This document shows, piece after piece, positions 47,364 to 57,594 of a stretch of 64,000 nt of DNA. The notes beneath the pieces are model-generated. The model made no database searches. It had not been told where the DNA came from and saw only the letters and a program-made list of their open reading frames with translations. Made by a program: the position numbers and the translations under genes. The stretch lies in the NCBI RefSeq assembly GCF_002197685.1, contig NZ_NBBI01000003.1, forward strand, positions 310,001 to 374,000. Direction: 5' to 3'. The stretch is from Sphingomonas dokdonensis (GTDB taxonomy: Bacteria > Pseudomonadota > Alphaproteobacteria > Sphingomonadales > Sphingomonadaceae). Numbering within the stretch: the first letter of the stretch is position 1; each line of letters starts with the position of its first letter.

Positions 47364-47546
47364 TCAGACCGGCTCGGGCGACGGGTCGGCGTAGCCGAAC
47401 CCGATCGACGGCGTGGCTTTGCCACGCCGTTTGCGTGTCAGCGGCTCGTTCGTTTCGCCTTCGAACGAGGAAAGCTGGCGCAGCGTGTTCCTTCCCGATA
47501 ACGCGACCGGTGCAACCTGCGCGGCAAACGGCCGTTCAGGGACCAT
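47364..47546 (-). CDS. Possible small protein of 60 residues
   Basis: ATG at 47546 to TGA at 47364, in the gap between rho and the TerC gene. The product begins MVPERPFAAQ and ends IGFGYADPSPEPV. It is hydrophilic with a basic TRKRRGK patch. No clear ribosome binding site is seen. The frame fits the gap exactly, convergent to rho and divergent from terC, but codon usage alone cannot prove it. Family unknown. Confidence 0.35.
   Translation of the reverse strand: MVPERPFAAQVAPVALSGRNTLRQLSSFEGETNEPLTRKRRGKATPSIGFGYADPSPEPV
47408..47432 (+). terminator. Possible terminator downstream of rho
   Basis: ACGGCGTGGC (47408-47417) pairs perfectly with GCCACGCCGT (47421-47430) around TTT. Only TT follows (47431-47432), so it is a weak terminator, and it lies within the possible small ORF. 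Confidence 0.4.
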
Positions 47547-47564
47547 CAGCCCGGAGCCGCGATC

Positions 47565-48296
47565 TTGATCCTTACCTTGCTTGCCCAAGCTGCCGCCGCC
47601 GTACAGGGGCCTGGTTCGTTGGGTGATATCTGGCAGCATATCGTCGCCGACTTCTCCAACCTGTCGGAACCGGCGGCGCTGGCGGCATTTGGCCAGGTGC
47701 TGATGATCGATCTGGTGCTGGCCGGCGACAATGCGGTGGTGGTCGGCGCGCTGGCGGCGGGCCTGCCGGCCGAGCAGCGCAAGAAGGTGATCCTGATCGG
47801 CATCATCGCGGCGTTGGTGTTGCGCATCTTCTTTGCCCTGATCGTCACGTGGCTGATGGGGATCGTTGGCCTGATCTTTGCCGGCGGCCTGCTGCTTTTG
47901 TGGGTCAGCTGGAAATTCTGGCGCGAGTTGCGCGTCGACGCGCACGGGAATGCGGGATCGAGCGAGATCGACGGTGACGAGCAATCCGGCCTGGCGCCGG
48001 CGCGCTCCTTTGCCGCCGCCGCCTGGGCGGTTGCGGTCGCCGACGTGTCGATGAGCCTCGACAACGTGCTGGCGGTCGCGGGCGCGGCGCGCGAGCACCC
48101 CGGCATCCTGGTGGTCGGGTTGGTACTGTCGGTGGCGCTGATGGGCCTCGCGGCGAACCTGATCGCGCGGGTGATCGGCAAGTATCGCTGGATCGCCTAT
48201 ATCGGTCTGGCCGTAATCGTCTTTGTCGCCTTCAAGATGATCTACGAAGGCTGGACGGGCACCGGCGAGACGATCGGCCTCAGCACATTGTTCTGA
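47565..48296 (+). CDS. TerC-family integral membrane protein
   Basis: A 243-residue protein with about seven helices. The paired acidic motifs MIDLVLAGDNAVVVGA and VADVSMSLDNVLAVAGA are the TerC signature. Members are linked to metal (Mn, Ca) homeostasis or tellurite resistance. It begins at TTG 47565, with GGAG nine bases upstream. It stands alone between rho and lolA. Confidence 0.88.
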   Translation: MILTLLAQAAAAVQGPGSLGDIWQHIVADFSNLSEPAALAAFGQVLMIDLVLAGDNAVVVGALAAGLPAEQRKKVILIGIIAALVLRIFFALIVTWLMGIVGLIFAGGLLLLWVSWKFWRELRVDAHGNAGSSEIDGDEQSGLAPARSFAAAAWAVAVADVSMSLDNVLAVAGAAREHPGILVVGLVLSVALMGLAANLIARVIGKYRWIAYIGLAVIVFVAFKMIYEGWTGTGETIGLSTLF

Positions 48297-48386
48297 GCCG
48301 CCAGGGCGTGATGTGGGAACCCGGAAGGGTTCACCACGCGTTCAAGCCCGCCCGGCCATGTAGCGGCCATGTCCTTCGGGAGAGCC

Positions 48387-48995
48387 ATGTTGAAGAATTG
48401 GGTGCCATTTGCCGCCGCGATCGTCGTTGCGGCGCCGGCGGCGGCGCAATCAGGCGATCTCGCGCAGGTGCAGAACCACCTGCGCGCGGTGAACACCATG
48501 ACCGCCGATTTCACGCAGACCGATCGGGCCGGCAAGACGCTGACCGGCACGCTGACGCTGAAGAAGCCGGGCAAGATCCGCTTCCAGTATGAAAAGGGCG
48601 TGCCGATCCTGGTGGTGGGTGACGGCAAGGCGCTGACGTTCATCGATTATTCGGTGCGGCAGGTGCAGCGCTGGCCGATCAGCAACTCGCCGCTAGGTGT
48701 GCTGATCAACCCCGATCGCGACATCGCGAAATTCGCCAAGGTGGTGCCGAGCGGCGACAGCCGTATCCTGTCGGTGGAGGGCTATGACCCCAAGCACCCC
48801 GAATATGGCCGCATCACCATGGTCTTCGCGCGCGATGGCGCCGCGCCGGGCGGGCTGATGCTGCAAGGCTGGGTAACGCTCGACAGCCAGGGCAATCGAA
48901 CCACCATCCGGCTTGATAATCAGCGGTTTAACACGCCGGTCAGCGATGGGACGTTCCGCTGGAACGATCCGCGGCGAACCAACCGACGTAACTGA
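48387..48995 (+). CDS. lolA: Outer-membrane lipoprotein carrier LolA
   Basis: A 202-residue periplasmic chaperone. The signal peptide ends AAPAAAQ (about 20). The mature protein has TADFTQTDRAGKTLTGTLTLKKPGKIRFQ-type strands of the LolA unclosed barrel, written here in part: TADFTQTD and KPGKIRFQYEK. It ferries lipoproteins from the LolCDE complex to the outer membrane. GGGAG stands before the ATG at 48387; the ATG at 48369 lacks one. Confidence 0.9.
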   Translation: MLKNWVPFAAAIVVAAPAAAQSGDLAQVQNHLRAVNTMTADFTQTDRAGKTLTGTLTLKKPGKIRFQYEKGVPILVVGDGKALTFIDYSVRQVQRWPISNSPLGVLINPDRDIAKFAKVVPSGDSRILSVEGYDPKHPEYGRITMVFARDGAAPGGLMLQGWVTLDSQGNRTTIRLDNQRFNTPVSDGTFRWNDPRRTNRRN

Positions 48996-49068
48996 ACGAT
49001 TGCTGCCCGTCCCGTTCATGCGCGCGACAGGTTGACGGGCGTAGGGCAGTCATTGCGGATGTGGGGCG

Positions 49069-49097
49069 GTTCAGGATTTTCCCCCTGTTGCCTGAAC
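49069..49097. repeat. 7-bp inverted repeat
   Basis: GTTCAGG (49069-49075) and CCTGAAC (49091-49097) flank a pyrimidine-rich stretch. No further meaning is evident. Confidence 0.35.
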
Positions 49098-49136
49098 GGT
49101 TTGCTCCACTTCCCCCTGCGTGACGAACGCCAGGTT

Positions 49137-49171
49137 GGCCCTCGCTCCATGCCCCCGGAGCGAGGGCCTTT
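49137..49171 (+). terminator. Likely terminator downstream of lolA
   Basis: A perfect 12-bp stem (49137-49148 with 49157-49168), 8-base loop, then TTT. It is about 140 bases past the lolA stop. Confidence 0.55.
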
Positions 49172-49276
49172 CTGCGTGGGGCGCATGGCGCCCGAGCACA
49201 CGGCTTTGCCGCGGCGGGCGGCAAGCTCACTATTGCTTAGCTTCACCCATCAAGCGGCGAATATGCCCCGCGGCGG

Positions 49277-49297
49277 ATGCCGGGAGCAGCCCGGCAT
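49277..49297. repeat. REP-like palindrome
   Basis: Arms ATGCCGGG (49277-49284) and CCCGGCAT (49290-49297), five-base loop, in the lolA-xth gap. Confidence 0.55.
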
Positions 49298-49353
49298 GAC
49301 GGGTTTTAGAGGCAGCTATTCCACAACCATCGGCAGTTTGCGCGGATCGTTGG

Positions 49354-49377
49354 ACCCCGGATCACGTCCGGGATGAC
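49354..49377. repeat. REP-like palindrome
   Basis: CCCGGA (49356-49361) pairs with TCCGGG (49367-49372). The outer bases match the element near 45876. It abuts a possible upstream start of xth. Confidence 0.5.
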
Positions 49378-49420
49378 GGGTATGTTGTGGGGCGAGCATA
49401 CGCTCGCTAAGTCACCGCGC

Positions 49421-50203
49421 GTGAAGATCGTCAGCTGGAACATCAACTCGGTTCGCTTCCGCCTCGCCATTGTCGAGCAGTTCCTGCGCGAGGCGCAGCC
49501 CGATGTGCTGTGCCTGCAGGAAACCAAGGTGATCGACGCCGATTTCCCGTTCGAGATGTTTCGCGCGCTCGGCTACGAGCACATCCTGATCCACGGCCAG
49601 CGGATGCACCATGGCGTGGCGATCATCAGCCGCGTGCCGGTCAGCGCGGACGACCGGCTCGACTGGCAGGCCAATCAGGAGGCGCGGCACATCGGCGTGC
49701 GGCTGCCCAACGGCGTGCGGCTGGAGAATGTCTATGTGCCCGCCGGCGGGGACGTGCCCGACCGCGAGGTGAACGCGAAGTTCGGGCAGAAGCTCGATTT
49801 CGTCGCGCGCATGACGGACTGGTCCGCGGCGCTCGATGTCCCGACGATCCTGACCGGCGATTTCAACATCGCGCCGCTGCCGAGCGACGTGTGGAGCCAC
49901 AAGGCGCTGTTGAAGGTGGTCAGCCATACGCCGATCGAGGTGGAGGCGCTCGATCGGCTAAAGGCGTCGAACGACTGGGTCGACCTGGGGCGGCAGTTTC
50001 ACCCCGCGCCGGCGCGGTTGCACACCTGGTGGAGCTATCGCTCGCCCGATTGGACCAAGAACGATCGCGGGCGGCGGCTCGACCATATGTGGGCGACGGG
50101 AGACGTCGCGGCGGCGGCACAGTCGCACCAGGTATTCGAGGCGTGCCGTAGCTGGCTGAAGCCATCAGACCATGTGCCGATCATGACGGAGTTCGCCTTT
50201 TGA
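49421..50203 (+). CDS. xth: Exodeoxyribonuclease III
   Basis: A 260-residue AP endonuclease and 3'-5' exonuclease for base-excision repair. Catalytic motifs seen are [27 protein letters not shown] and the terminal [11 protein letters not shown] at 49421 is the usual family start; ATG codons at 49373 and 49382 would add 13-16 residues. Its TGA overlaps the ribA TTG by four bases. Confidence 0.93.
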   Translation: MKIVSWNINSVRFRLAIVEQFLREAQPDVLCLQETKVIDADFPFEMFRALGYEHILIHGQRMHHGVAIISRVPVSADDRLDWQANQEARHIGVRLPNGVRLENVYVPAGGDVPDREVNAKFGQKLDFVARMTDWSAALDVPTILTGDFNIAPLPSDVWSHKALLKVVSHTPIEVEALDRLKASNDWVDLGRQFHPAPARLHTWWSYRSPDWTKNDRGRRLDHMWATGDVAAAAQSHQVFEACRSWLKPSDHVPIMTEFAF

Positions 50204-51249
50204 CCGACGCCCGCCACGCCGCCAGAGCGATCGACGCGCTGCGGCGCGGCTGGCCGATCCGCATCGGCGCGCTGGCGCTGCTGCCGATCGAGACGGGCGA
50301 TCCGCGCCGGCTGGCGGCATTCGATCCCGAAGGGGTGGCGCCGGTGCTGCTCTCCGCGGGGCGGGCCGAGACGTTGAAACTGGCCAATCAGCGCGCGGCC
50401 GCGGTGCCCGATGCGCCGGTGCTGGTGGAGCGGGCACCTTGGGTGGATTTTGCCATGGCGACGGCGCTGGCCGATCCGCAGCTTGATCTCGCGACACCGA
50501 TGAAAGGGCCGTTTCGCGCGATTCCGGTCCTGTCGCCCGAGGATGCGGCGGCGGCGCTTCGGCTGGCGCGGATTGCGGGGATGCTGCCGGCGTTCTTCGT
50601 GCTGGCGGATGGCGCGGCCGAGGTCATGCTGTCGGCGGCTGACATCGACGCGCATGAGGATGCCATTCGCCTGACGATCGCCGCGCGCGCACGGCTGCCG
50701 GTGGCGCATGCCGAGGATGCGGAGATCGTCGCCTTCCGCACGCCCGAAGGGCCGGGGGAGCATGTCGCGCTGCTGATCGGTGCGCCGAACGGCCGGCCGC
50801 CGTTGGTGCGGCTCCACAGCGAATGCCTGACAGGTGACGCGCTCGGCAGCCTAAAATGCGATTGCGGGCCGCAGCTCGACGCGGCGCTGAAGGCGATTGC
50901 GGCGGCGGGATGGGGCATCCTGCTGTATTTACGGCAGGAGGGTCGCGGGATCGGGCTGGTCAACAAGCTGCGTGCCTATGCGTTGCAGGACCAGGGGTTC
51001 GACACGGTCGACGCGAATACCCGGCTGGGCTTTGCGATCGACGCGCGCGATTTCGGGGTGGCGGCGCGGATGCTCGACCTTTTGGGGCAGCGCGAGGTCC
51101 GTCTGTTGACCAACAACCCCAACAAGGTTGCTGGACTGGAGGCGCGCGGGATCACGGTAACCGAGCGGGTGCCGCATTTCCTGCCGACGAACCCGCACAA
51201 CGAGCAATATCTGGCGACCAAACGCGATCGCACCGGGCACCAGTTCTAG
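50200..51249 (+). CDS. ribA: GTP cyclohydrolase II
   Basis: A 349-residue enzyme opening GTP for riboflavin synthesis. The C-terminal catalytic half carries [21 protein letters not shown] with three zinc-binding Cys, [12 protein letters not shown] and LLTNNPNK. The first 150 residues lack DHBP-synthase motifs and match the extra N-terminal domain seen in many alphaproteobacterial RibA proteins. It starts with TTG overlapping xth, and its end overlaps the convergent HAD gene by four bases. Confidence 0.93.
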   Translation: MTDARHAARAIDALRRGWPIRIGALALLPIETGDPRRLAAFDPEGVAPVLLSAGRAETLKLANQRAAAVPDAPVLVERAPWVDFAMATALADPQLDLATPMKGPFRAIPVLSPEDAAAALRLARIAGMLPAFFVLADGAAEVMLSAADIDAHEDAIRLTIAARARLPVAHAEDAEIVAFRTPEGPGEHVALLIGAPNGRPPLVRLHSECLTGDALGSLKCDCGPQLDAALKAIAAAGWGILLYLRQEGRGIGLVNKLRAYALQDQGFDTVDANTRLGFAIDARDFGVAARMLDLLGQREVRLLTNNPNKVAGLEARGITVTERVPHFLPTNPHNEQYLATKRDRTGHQF

Positions 51250-51911
51250 AGCTTCAGGAGCCTGCGGACCTCGTCGAAATCATGCGCGATGGCGTGGACG
51301 CCGATGTCGCGCAGCGTGGCGTCATGGCCGGGCAGGCAATGCTGGCCCGCGCACAGCCCGATCACATGCCCCCCGCTCGCCACCGCGCCGGTCGCGCCCA
51401 CCGGTGAATCCTCGAGAATCGCGCAGCGTTCGATGGGAACGCCGAGCTGTTTGGCGCCGTACAGGTAGAGATCGGGGGCGGGCTTGCCGCGGGTGACGTG
51501 CTCGGCGCCCGAATAGAGGTGATCGCCAAAGACGTCGGTGAGGCCGAGATGCGCGAGGTGCGTGCGGATCCAGCGGGTCGAGCTGGACGAGACCACCGCC
51601 TTGGGCAGATCGGCAGGGAGGCCGCGCACGAACGCGACCGCGCCGGCGACTTCCTCAATGCCTTCGGCGAGCACGCGGTCGTTCTCGGCCATGCGCTCTT
51701 CGGTCCAATCGGCCGGCAGCGGCCCGCCGATGAACGCCTCGACACGGGCGATGAAGTCGCGGCCGGACAGACCCATGAAATTGGCCATCGATTGCTCGGG
51801 CGTGATCGCGTGGCCGCGCGCGGTCAGGAAATCGGCAATGTGCTTGTTGCCGAGATATTCGCTCTCGATCAGCACCCCGTCGAAATCGAAGAGCAGGGCG
51901 TCGAACGTCAT
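51246..51911 (-). CDS. HAD-superfamily sugar-phosphatase/phosphoglucomutase-like hydrolase
   Basis: A 221-residue HAD protein with motif [12 protein letters not shown], motif II SSSS, Lys in RGKPAPD, and motif [14 protein letters not shown]. The helical cap between motifs I and II places it with beta-phosphoglucomutase and phosphoglycolate-phosphatase-like enzymes. Substrate is unknown. It overlaps yggS by four bases. Confidence 0.87.
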   Translation of the reverse strand: MTFDALLFDFDGVLIESEYLGNKHIADFLTARGHAITPEQSMANFMGLSGRDFIARVEAFIGGPLPADWTEERMAENDRVLAEGIEEVAGAVAFVRGLPADLPKAVVSSSSTRWIRTHLAHLGLTDVFGDHLYSGAEHVTRGKPAPDLYLYGAKQLGVPIERCAILEDSPVGATGAVASGGHVIGLCAGQHCLPGHDATLRDIGVHAIAHDFDEVRRLLKL

Positions 51912-52603
51912 GCGCGCTTCCTGAAGCCGGTGGGGGTCCGGACCACGGGGCGATCGCCGAACAGCGCGGAGCCGATGCGCACGTGCGTCGCCCCGATCAT
52001 CACCGCGGTCTCGAAATCGTCCGACATGCCCATGCTGAGGCCGGTGATGCCATTGTCGCGGGCCAGCTTGGCAAGCAGCGCGAAATAGGGCGCTGCCTCA
52101 GTATCGGCAGGGGGCAGGCACATCAGCCCGGCGACTGGCAGGTCGGCCGTGCGAGCCTCGGCAATCAGCGCGGGGAGATCGGCGATGGCGCAGCCGCCCT
52201 TCTGTTCCTCGGCGCCGATGTTCACCTGGAGGAAGCAGGTGGGGCGGCGGTCTTGCGCGTCCATCGCCTTGGCCAGCGCGGTGATCAGCGAGGAACGATC
52301 CACCGCATGGATCGCGTCCGCCATCGCCACCGCATCGGCGGCCTTGTTCGATTGCAGCTGACCGATGAGGTGGAGGCGGGCGTCGGGGTAGGGGTCCTTC
52401 AGCGCGGGCCATTTCGCCTGCGCCTCCTGCACGCGGTTTTCGCCAAAGTCGCGCTGACCGGCGGCGAGCAAGGGCTCGATCGCCTCGGCCGGATGCGTCT
52501 TGGAGACGGCAATCAGCGTGACGTCAGCGGTGTCGCGGCGCGCCAGCTTGGCGGCGCGGGCGATACGGTCGCGAATGGCGGCGAGACGGTCGTCGGCGTG
52601 CAT
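51908..52603 (-). CDS. YggS/PLPBP-type pyridoxal-phosphate homeostasis protein
   Basis: A 231-residue single-domain TIM-barrel PLP carrier. The PLP Lys is in VTLIAVSKTHP, followed by FGENRVQEAQAKW, HLIGQLQSNK, LSMGMSDDFETAV and RIGSALFG. It keeps free PLP in balance and is not an enzyme with a known reaction. The ATG at 52603 is the normal start; a second ATG at 52627 is possible but would overlap the divergent gene. Confidence 0.93.
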   Translation of the reverse strand: MHADDRLAAIRDRIARAAKLARRDTADVTLIAVSKTHPAEAIEPLLAAGQRDFGENRVQEAQAKWPALKDPYPDARLHLIGQLQSNKAADAVAMADAIHAVDRSSLITALAKAMDAQDRRPTCFLQVNIGAEEQKGGCAIADLPALIAEARTADLPVAGLMCLPPADTEAAPYFALLAKLARDNGITGLSMGMSDDFETAVMIGATHVRIGSALFGDRPVVRTPTGFRKRA

Positions 52604-52625
52604 CGGGCGGGCTATACGACCGCGC

Positions 52626-53153
52626 ATGAGCCGCCGCCACCCTGTCCAGAAGTCCGACATCCCGACGGTTTGGTTGATGACCGATGAGCGGATGGGCGAG
52701 GGGATGTGGCAGGCGGTGGAGCGGCTACCGCGCGGTGCGGGGATCGTTTTTCGCCATCATGCGACGCCGGCTGCCGAACGGAAGCGGCTGTTTGCGCGGC
52801 TGCTGCGGATCGCGCGGCGGCGCGGGCTGGTGCTGGTGCGGGCCGGCACGCTGCCGATGGCGGGAGAGATGGGGGTGCATGGCGCGCGCGGACATGGGCT
52901 GGTGACCTGGCCCGTGCACGACTGGCGCGAGGCTCGCGCGGCACGGCGCGTCGGCGCCGATGTGGCCTTCGTCTCGCCGGTCTTCGGCACGCGATCGCAC
53001 CCCGGCGCGGCGTTCCTTGGCGTTCACACGGCCGCTCGCCTTGCGCGTACCCTGCCAATGGTCCGCGTGGCTCTGGGCGGTATGAATGCGCGGCGTTTTC
53101 GGCGGCTCAGCGGCTTTGCCGGCTGGGCGGCGATCGATGCCTGGCTATGCTGA
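52626..53153 (+). CDS. ThiE/TenI-like thiamine phosphate synthase homologue
   Basis: A 175-residue TIM-barrel protein. It has VWLMTDERM at the N-terminus, FVSPVFGTRSHPG (ThiE-like phosphate loop), and VALGGMNARRF. The usual DGVHLGQ segment is replaced by MGVHGARG, and the pyrophosphate-binding Lys and Arg are not clear. It may therefore be a TenI-like or scavenging homologue. It is divergent from yggS, 22 bases away. Confidence 0.65.
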   Translation: MSRRHPVQKSDIPTVWLMTDERMGEGMWQAVERLPRGAGIVFRHHATPAAERKRLFARLLRIARRRGLVLVRAGTLPMAGEMGVHGARGHGLVTWPVHDWREARAARRVGADVAFVSPVFGTRSHPGAAFLGVHTAARLARTLPMVRVALGGMNARRFRRLSGFAGWAAIDAWLC

Positions 53154-53202
53154 CGACAGCGCGTTGGCTCCGTCGCGCTTGGCTAACGCCCTCGACCAGC
53201 AA

Positions 53203-53907
53203 TCAGAAGCGGAAGGCGGTGCCCACATAGACCGCCTGGCTGTCGCGACGATCGTCGTTGAAGCGGGCCAGCCGCTCACGCTCAGACTTGTAGCGCAGGC
53301 CAGCGGTAAGATCGAGGTTGCGGGTCAGCGAATAGGAGCCACCAACATCCAGCGAATAGCTGGGGCCTTCTTCAACCAGATTCTGTGCGCCCGGCAGTGC
53401 ACGATCCGCCCCAGCCTTCACGCGGCCGGTGAACTTCGGCAGCGAATAGCTGACCGCCAGATCCGCCGCCTCGCGGCTGCCCGGCTCGCCTGCCAGGTCG
53501 ACCTTGGCGATCTCGCCGGACACGGCAAACCGCTTCCAACCCACGGCAACGCCCAGGTTGTAAGCGACCGGCACAAGCCCGACGGTGGGTGCCGCAGCGG
53601 CCGCGGCACGGCCGGCATCGGCAACCTGCGTGGAGCGGGCGCGAACGGCCACCGTCACCGGGCGATTGCCCTGCCGGTTTTCCGACGGCGTGAAGCGGAA
53701 TTCACTGGTGCCGAGCCCACTGCGAGCGAATGCGGCGGCGAGTCGCGGATCGGCGGCGGCGGGCGTAAAGCCGCTCATCACACGGGAGGCGGTGGGCCGA
53801 CGCGCGTCGCTGCGGTCCACCTCCGAAGCGCCCGATGCCGGCGCAACGGCAATCGCCGCGGCAATCGCCACGACAGACCCGCCAATAAGCGCACGAACAG
53901 TGAACAC
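53203..53907 (-). CDS. Exported beta-barrel-like protein of unknown function
   Basis: A 234-residue secreted protein. A signal peptide occupies the first 30 residues (IGGSVVAIAAAIAVAP, then ASGASE). The mature part has amphipathic strands ending AVYVGTAFRF, with a terminal Phe typical of outer-membrane barrels. The GTG at 53907 has GGAGG six bases upstream; 16 residues further upstream in the frame are dropped. It stands alone, function unknown. Confidence 0.65.
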   Translation of the reverse strand: MFTVRALIGGSVVAIAAAIAVAPASGASEVDRSDARRPTASRVMSGFTPAAADPRLAAAFARSGLGTSEFRFTPSENRQGNRPVTVAVRARSTQVADAGRAAAAAAPTVGLVPVAYNLGVAVGWKRFAVSGEIAKVDLAGEPGSREAADLAVSYSLPKFTGRVKAGADRALPGAQNLVEEGPSYSLDVGGSYSLTRNLDLTAGLRYKSERERLARFNDDRRDSQAVYVGTAFRF

Positions 53908-54129
53908 TGAATGCCTCCGACCCTTGGGAACGCTCGTAGCACGATTCGTTCGCACGTCGCCATGTCCCTCCGTTGCTTTTGGTGAAGGTGTTGCATGCTT
54001 TCCACAGCTTGGTTCGGCGCTGCCCGGCTACGCCGACGGCGAACGGCGCGGCAGGGCAGCGCGAACTTGCGGGGCCTAGCCATGCTCTGTAGAGGTCAGC
54101 GTCACGATTTTTCCATCAGGACGATGCCC
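53908..54129. other. Divergent intergenic region
   Basis: About 220 bases between the exported barrel-like protein and the DUF3576 lipoprotein. It should hold both promoters, but no good pair of boxes was found and no ORF is supported. Confidence 0.4.
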
Positions 54130-54564
54130 ATGTTCCGCCCGTTGCGTTCCGCGCTGGTCGTCTGCGCTGCCCTTGCCATCGCCGGTTGCGGCGGTGGCCA
54201 GAAGCGGCCGGGGACCGATCTTGCCGCCAGCCGGATCACCACCATCGGGGTGAACAGCTATCTGTGGCGCGCCTCGCTCGACACGCTGAGCTTCATGCCG
54301 CTGCTCCAGACGGATTCGAATGGCGGCGTGATCGTGACCGATTGGTACGTCAACCCGCAGACCCCGGCCGAGCGCATGAAGGTGACGGTGACGATCCTCG
54401 ATCAGGATCTGCGCGCCGACGCGGTGCGCGTAGCCGCGCTGCGCGAGGTGAACCGCAGCGGCCAGTGGGTGTCGGCGCCGGTCGCAGCAGCGACCACGCA
54501 GAAGCTGGAGGATATTATCCTGACCCGCGCCCGCGACCTGCGGCGTGCCTCCTCGGCAAACTGA
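54130..54564 (+). CDS. DUF3576 lipoprotein
   Basis: A 144-residue lipoprotein. The signal peptide ends IAGC at about 19, giving a lipidated Cys followed by GGGQ. The domain contains [15 protein letters not shown], and the end is [16 protein letters not shown] at 54130 lies nine bases after AGG; ATG 54124 is the alternative. The gene precedes leuS, lptE and holA, an arrangement that fits a role near envelope biogenesis, though none is proven. Confidence 0.82.
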   Translation: MFRPLRSALVVCAALAIAGCGGGQKRPGTDLAASRITTIGVNSYLWRASLDTLSFMPLLQTDSNGGVIVTDWYVNPQTPAERMKVTVTILDQDLRADAVRVAALREVNRSGQWVSAPVAAATTQKLEDIILTRARDLRRASSAN

Positions 54565-54574
54565 TCGCGCACCA

Positions 54575-57085
54575 ATGAGCCAGCGTTTCAACGCGCTCTC
54601 TGCCGACGCCCGCTGGCAGCGGGTGTGGGACGAGCGCAAGACCTTCGCCGCCGACGACGCGTCGCCCAAGCCCAAGAGCTACGTGCTCGAGATGTTCCCC
54701 TATCCGTCGGGGCGCATCCACATGGGGCACGTGCGCAACTATACCATGGGCGACGTGCTGGCGCGGTTTCGCCGGATGAACGGCATGGAAGTGCTCCATC
54801 CGATGGGGTGGGACGCGTTCGGTATGCCGGCCGAGAATGCGGCGATGGAAAAGGGCGTCCATCCGGGCGGCTGGACGCGCGACAATATCGCCACGATGAA
54901 GGCGCAGCTGAAGCGGCTTGGCTTCGCGCTCGACTGGACGCGCGAGTTCGCGACCTGCGACGCGGCATATTACGGGCATGAGCAGGCGCTGTTCCTGAAG
55001 TTCCTGGAGGCGGGCCTCGTCTATCGCCGCGAGAGTGCGGTGAACTGGGACCCGGTCGACATGACCGTGCTGGCCAACGAACAGGTGATCGACGGGCGCG
55101 GCTGGCGGTCGGGCGCGCTGGTCGAAAAGCGCAAGCTGAACCAGTGGTTCCTGAAGATCACCGACTTTGCCGACGATCTGCTGTCTGGCCTCGGCGACCT
55201 CAAGGACTGGCCCGACAAGGTACGGCTGATGCAGGAGAACTGGATCGGCAAGAGCCAGGGGCTGACGTTCCGCTTTGCGCTGACCGACGGCGCGGGGACG
55301 GGCGAGGGGGTGGTCGAGGTCTATACCACGCGTCCCGATACGATCTTCGGCGCGAGCTTCGTCGCGGTGGCGGCGGATCACCCGCTGGCGCAATCGGTCG
55401 CGGCTGGCGATCCGGCGGCACAGGCGTTTATCGAGGAATGCCGCCGCGGCGGGACGACCGCAGCCGAGCTGGAGACGCAGGAAAAGCAGGGCTTCGACAC
55501 CGGGTACAAGGCGGCGCATCCGTTCGATCCGTCGCTCCTGCTGCCGGTGTACATCGCGAATTTCGTGCTGATGGATTACGGCGTCGGCGCGGTGTTCGGC
55601 GTGCCTGCGCACGACCAGCGCGATTTCGAATTCGCCAGCAAGTACCAATTGCCGATCCGCCGCGTCGTGTCGGACGGCGACAAGGATGCGCCGGCGTTCG
55701 ACGGGACCGAGGCGTATACCGGTCCGGGCACGCTCGTGAATTCGCACTTCCTCGACGGCATGGACATCGAGGAGGCCAAGCGCGAGGTCATCACCCGTGC
55801 CGAGGCCGGCGGGTGGGGCGAGGGCACTACGGTGTTCCGTCTGCGCGACTGGGGCATCAGCCGCCAGCGTTATTGGGGCACGCCGATCCCGGTCATCCAC
55901 TGCGACGATTGCGGCGCGGTGCCGGTGCCGGCCGACCAGCTGCCGGTCACGCTGCCCGAGGATGTGAGCTTTGCGGTGCCGGGCAACCCGCTCGATCGCC
56001 ATCCGACGTGGAAGCATGTCGATTGCCCGTCATGCGGCAAGCCGGCGGTGCGCGAGACGGACACGCTCGACACATTCGCGGATTCCTCCTGGTATTTCAT
56101 TCGCTTCGCCAGCCAGCCGGACGACAAGCCGTTCGACCGCGCGGTGGCCGAGCAATGGCTGCCGGTGGGGCAATATATCGGTGGGGTGGAGCATGCGATC
56201 CTCCACCTGCTCTATGCGCGCTTCTGGACGCGCGCGCTGCGCCATGTCGGGATGCTTGACGTCGCCGAGCCGTTCGCCGGCCTGTTCACGCAGGGCATGG
56301 TGACGCACGAGACGTACAAGTCCTCCGACGGACGCTGGCTGTCGCCGGCCGATATCGAAGGCGGCGTGGAAGTCGCGACGGGAGAGCCGGTGACGGTGGG
56401 CCGCGTCGAGAAGATGTCCAAGTCCAAGAAGAACACGATCGATCCCGAGCCGATCGTGGACCAATATGGCGCGGATGCCGTGCGCTGGTTCATGCTGTCG
56501 GACTCGCCGCCCGAGCGGGACCTGGAGTGGAGCGAGAACGGTATCGAGGGCGCGTGGCGCTTCATTCAGCGGCTGTGGCGCCTGCTGGGCGACACGGACG
56601 CGGCCGAGGGTGAGGATCTGGCGCTGCGCAAGGCCGCGCATCGCACCACCAAGGGTGTGGCGGACGCGATCGAGGGGCTGCAGTTCAACAAGGCCGTGGC
56701 GCTGATCTACACGCTCGCCAATGCGATCGAGAAGGCCGCGCCGTCCCAGGACCGGGCAACCGCCACCGACACGCTGCTGCGCCTCGTGGCGCCGATGGTG
56801 CCGCATCTGGCGGAAGAGGTGTGGGCGGCGCAGCATGGCGACGGGCTGATCGCCGATGTGGCTTGGCCGGCGGTGGATCCGGCGCTGCTGGTCGACGACG
56901 AGGTGACGGTAGCGCTCCAGGTCAACGGCAAGCTGCGCGATACGATCGTGCTGCCCAAGGGCGTGGCGCGCGAGGAAGCCGAAGCGCGGGCGCTGGCATC
57001 GGAGAAGATCATGCGTGCCATGGAAGGCAAGCCGCCGCGCAAGGTGATCGTGGTGCCCGACCGCCTGGTGAATATCGTCGCATGA
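54575..57085 (+). CDS. leuS: Leucyl-tRNA synthetase
   Basis: An 836-residue class I synthetase charging tRNA-Leu. HIGH is HMGH (49-52), the KMSKS loop is KMSKS at 613-617, and the connective-peptide editing domain (about 220-420) includes [12 protein letters not shown] and a D in [12 protein letters not shown], needed to remove mischarged amino acids. The ATG at 54575 lies ten bases after the DUF3576 stop. Its stop overlaps lptE by four bases. Confidence 0.98.
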   Translation: MSQRFNALSADARWQRVWDERKTFAADDASPKPKSYVLEMFPYPSGRIHMGHVRNYTMGDVLARFRRMNGMEVLHPMGWDAFGMPAENAAMEKGVHPGGWTRDNIATMKAQLKRLGFALDWTREFATCDAAYYGHEQALFLKFLEAGLVYRRESAVNWDPVDMTVLANEQVIDGRGWRSGALVEKRKLNQWFLKITDFADDLLSGLGDLKDWPDKVRLMQENWIGKSQGLTFRFALTDGAGTGEGVVEVYTTRPDTIFGASFVAVAADHPLAQSVAAGDPAAQAFIEECRRGGTTAAELETQEKQGFDTGYKAAHPFDPSLLLPVYIANFVLMDYGVGAVFGVPAHDQRDFEFASKYQLPIRRVVSDGDKDAPAFDGTEAYTGPGTLVNSHFLDGMDIEEAKREVITRAEAGGWGEGTTVFRLRDWGISRQRYWGTPIPVIHCDDCGAVPVPADQLPVTLPEDVSFAVPGNPLDRHPTWKHVDCPSCGKPAVRETDTLDTFADSSWYFIRFASQPDDKPFDRAVAEQWLPVGQYIGGVEHAILHLLYARFWTRALRHVGMLDVAEPFAGLFTQGMVTHETYKSSDGRWLSPADIEGGVEVATGEPVTVGRVEKMSKSKKNTIDPEPIVDQYGADAVRWFMLSDSPPERDLEWSENGIEGAWRFIQRLWRLLGDTDAAEGEDLALRKAAHRTTKGVADAIEGLQFNKAVALIYTLANAIEKAAPSQDRATATDTLLRLVAPMVPHLAEEVWAAQHGDGLIADVAWPAVDPALLVDDEVTVALQVNGKLRDTIVLPKGVAREEAEARALASEKIMRAMEGKPPRKVIVVPDRLVNIVA

Positions 57086-57594
57086 GCCGGATCGCGCCCC
57101 TTGCTGCACTGGGTGCCGCAGCGCTGCTGCTGGCCGGCTGTGGGCTGAAGCCGCTGTATGCGGGCGGGAGCTCGGGCACCGTTGCGCAGACGCTGGGGCA
57201 GATCGAGGTGGCGCCGATCGAGGGCAAGGCAGGCTGGCTGGTCGCCAACGCGTTGCGCGACCGGCTGGGTGTTGTGCCATCGGGGCAGGGCGCTCGGTAT
57301 CGGCTGGAAATCAAGCTTGATGACGAGATTACCGGCCTTGCCATCCGCCGCGACGATTCGGTTGCTCGCGAACGGCGCACGCTGCGCGCGCGGTACCAGC
57401 TAGTCGCGGTGGACAAGGGCGGGGTGGTCTTGGACGCGACCGCGGGATCGGACGCGGGCATCGACGTGGTCGGTTCCGATTACGCGACGATTGCGGCGGA
57501 AAGCACGGCGCTGGAGCGTTTGTCGGAGCGCGTGGCTGACCAGATCGTCACCCGTCTCGCCGTTTATGTGGGGCGCACGCCCAGCGCGCCATGA
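57082..57594 (+). CDS. lptE: LPS-assembly lipoprotein LptE
   Basis: A 170-residue outer-membrane lipoprotein that plugs LptD. The signal peptide ends LLAGC at about 20, then GLKPLYAGG, which is the LptE family start. The ATG at 57082 overlaps leuS (ATGA), and the stop overlaps holA. The leuS-lptE-holA order is broadly conserved in proteobacteria. Confidence 0.92.
   Translation: MSRIAPLAALGAAALLLAGCGLKPLYAGGSSGTVAQTLGQIEVAPIEGKAGWLVANALRDRLGVVPSGQGARYRLEIKLDDEITGLAIRRDDSVARERRTLRARYQLVAVDKGGVVLDATAGSDAGIDVVGSDYATIAAESTALERLSERVADQIVTRLAVYVGRTPSAP

Noticed and set aside
50200..50650. RibB-like N-terminal fusion in RibA
   Set aside because: No DHBP-synthase motif; the extra domain is common in alphaproteobacterial RibA.
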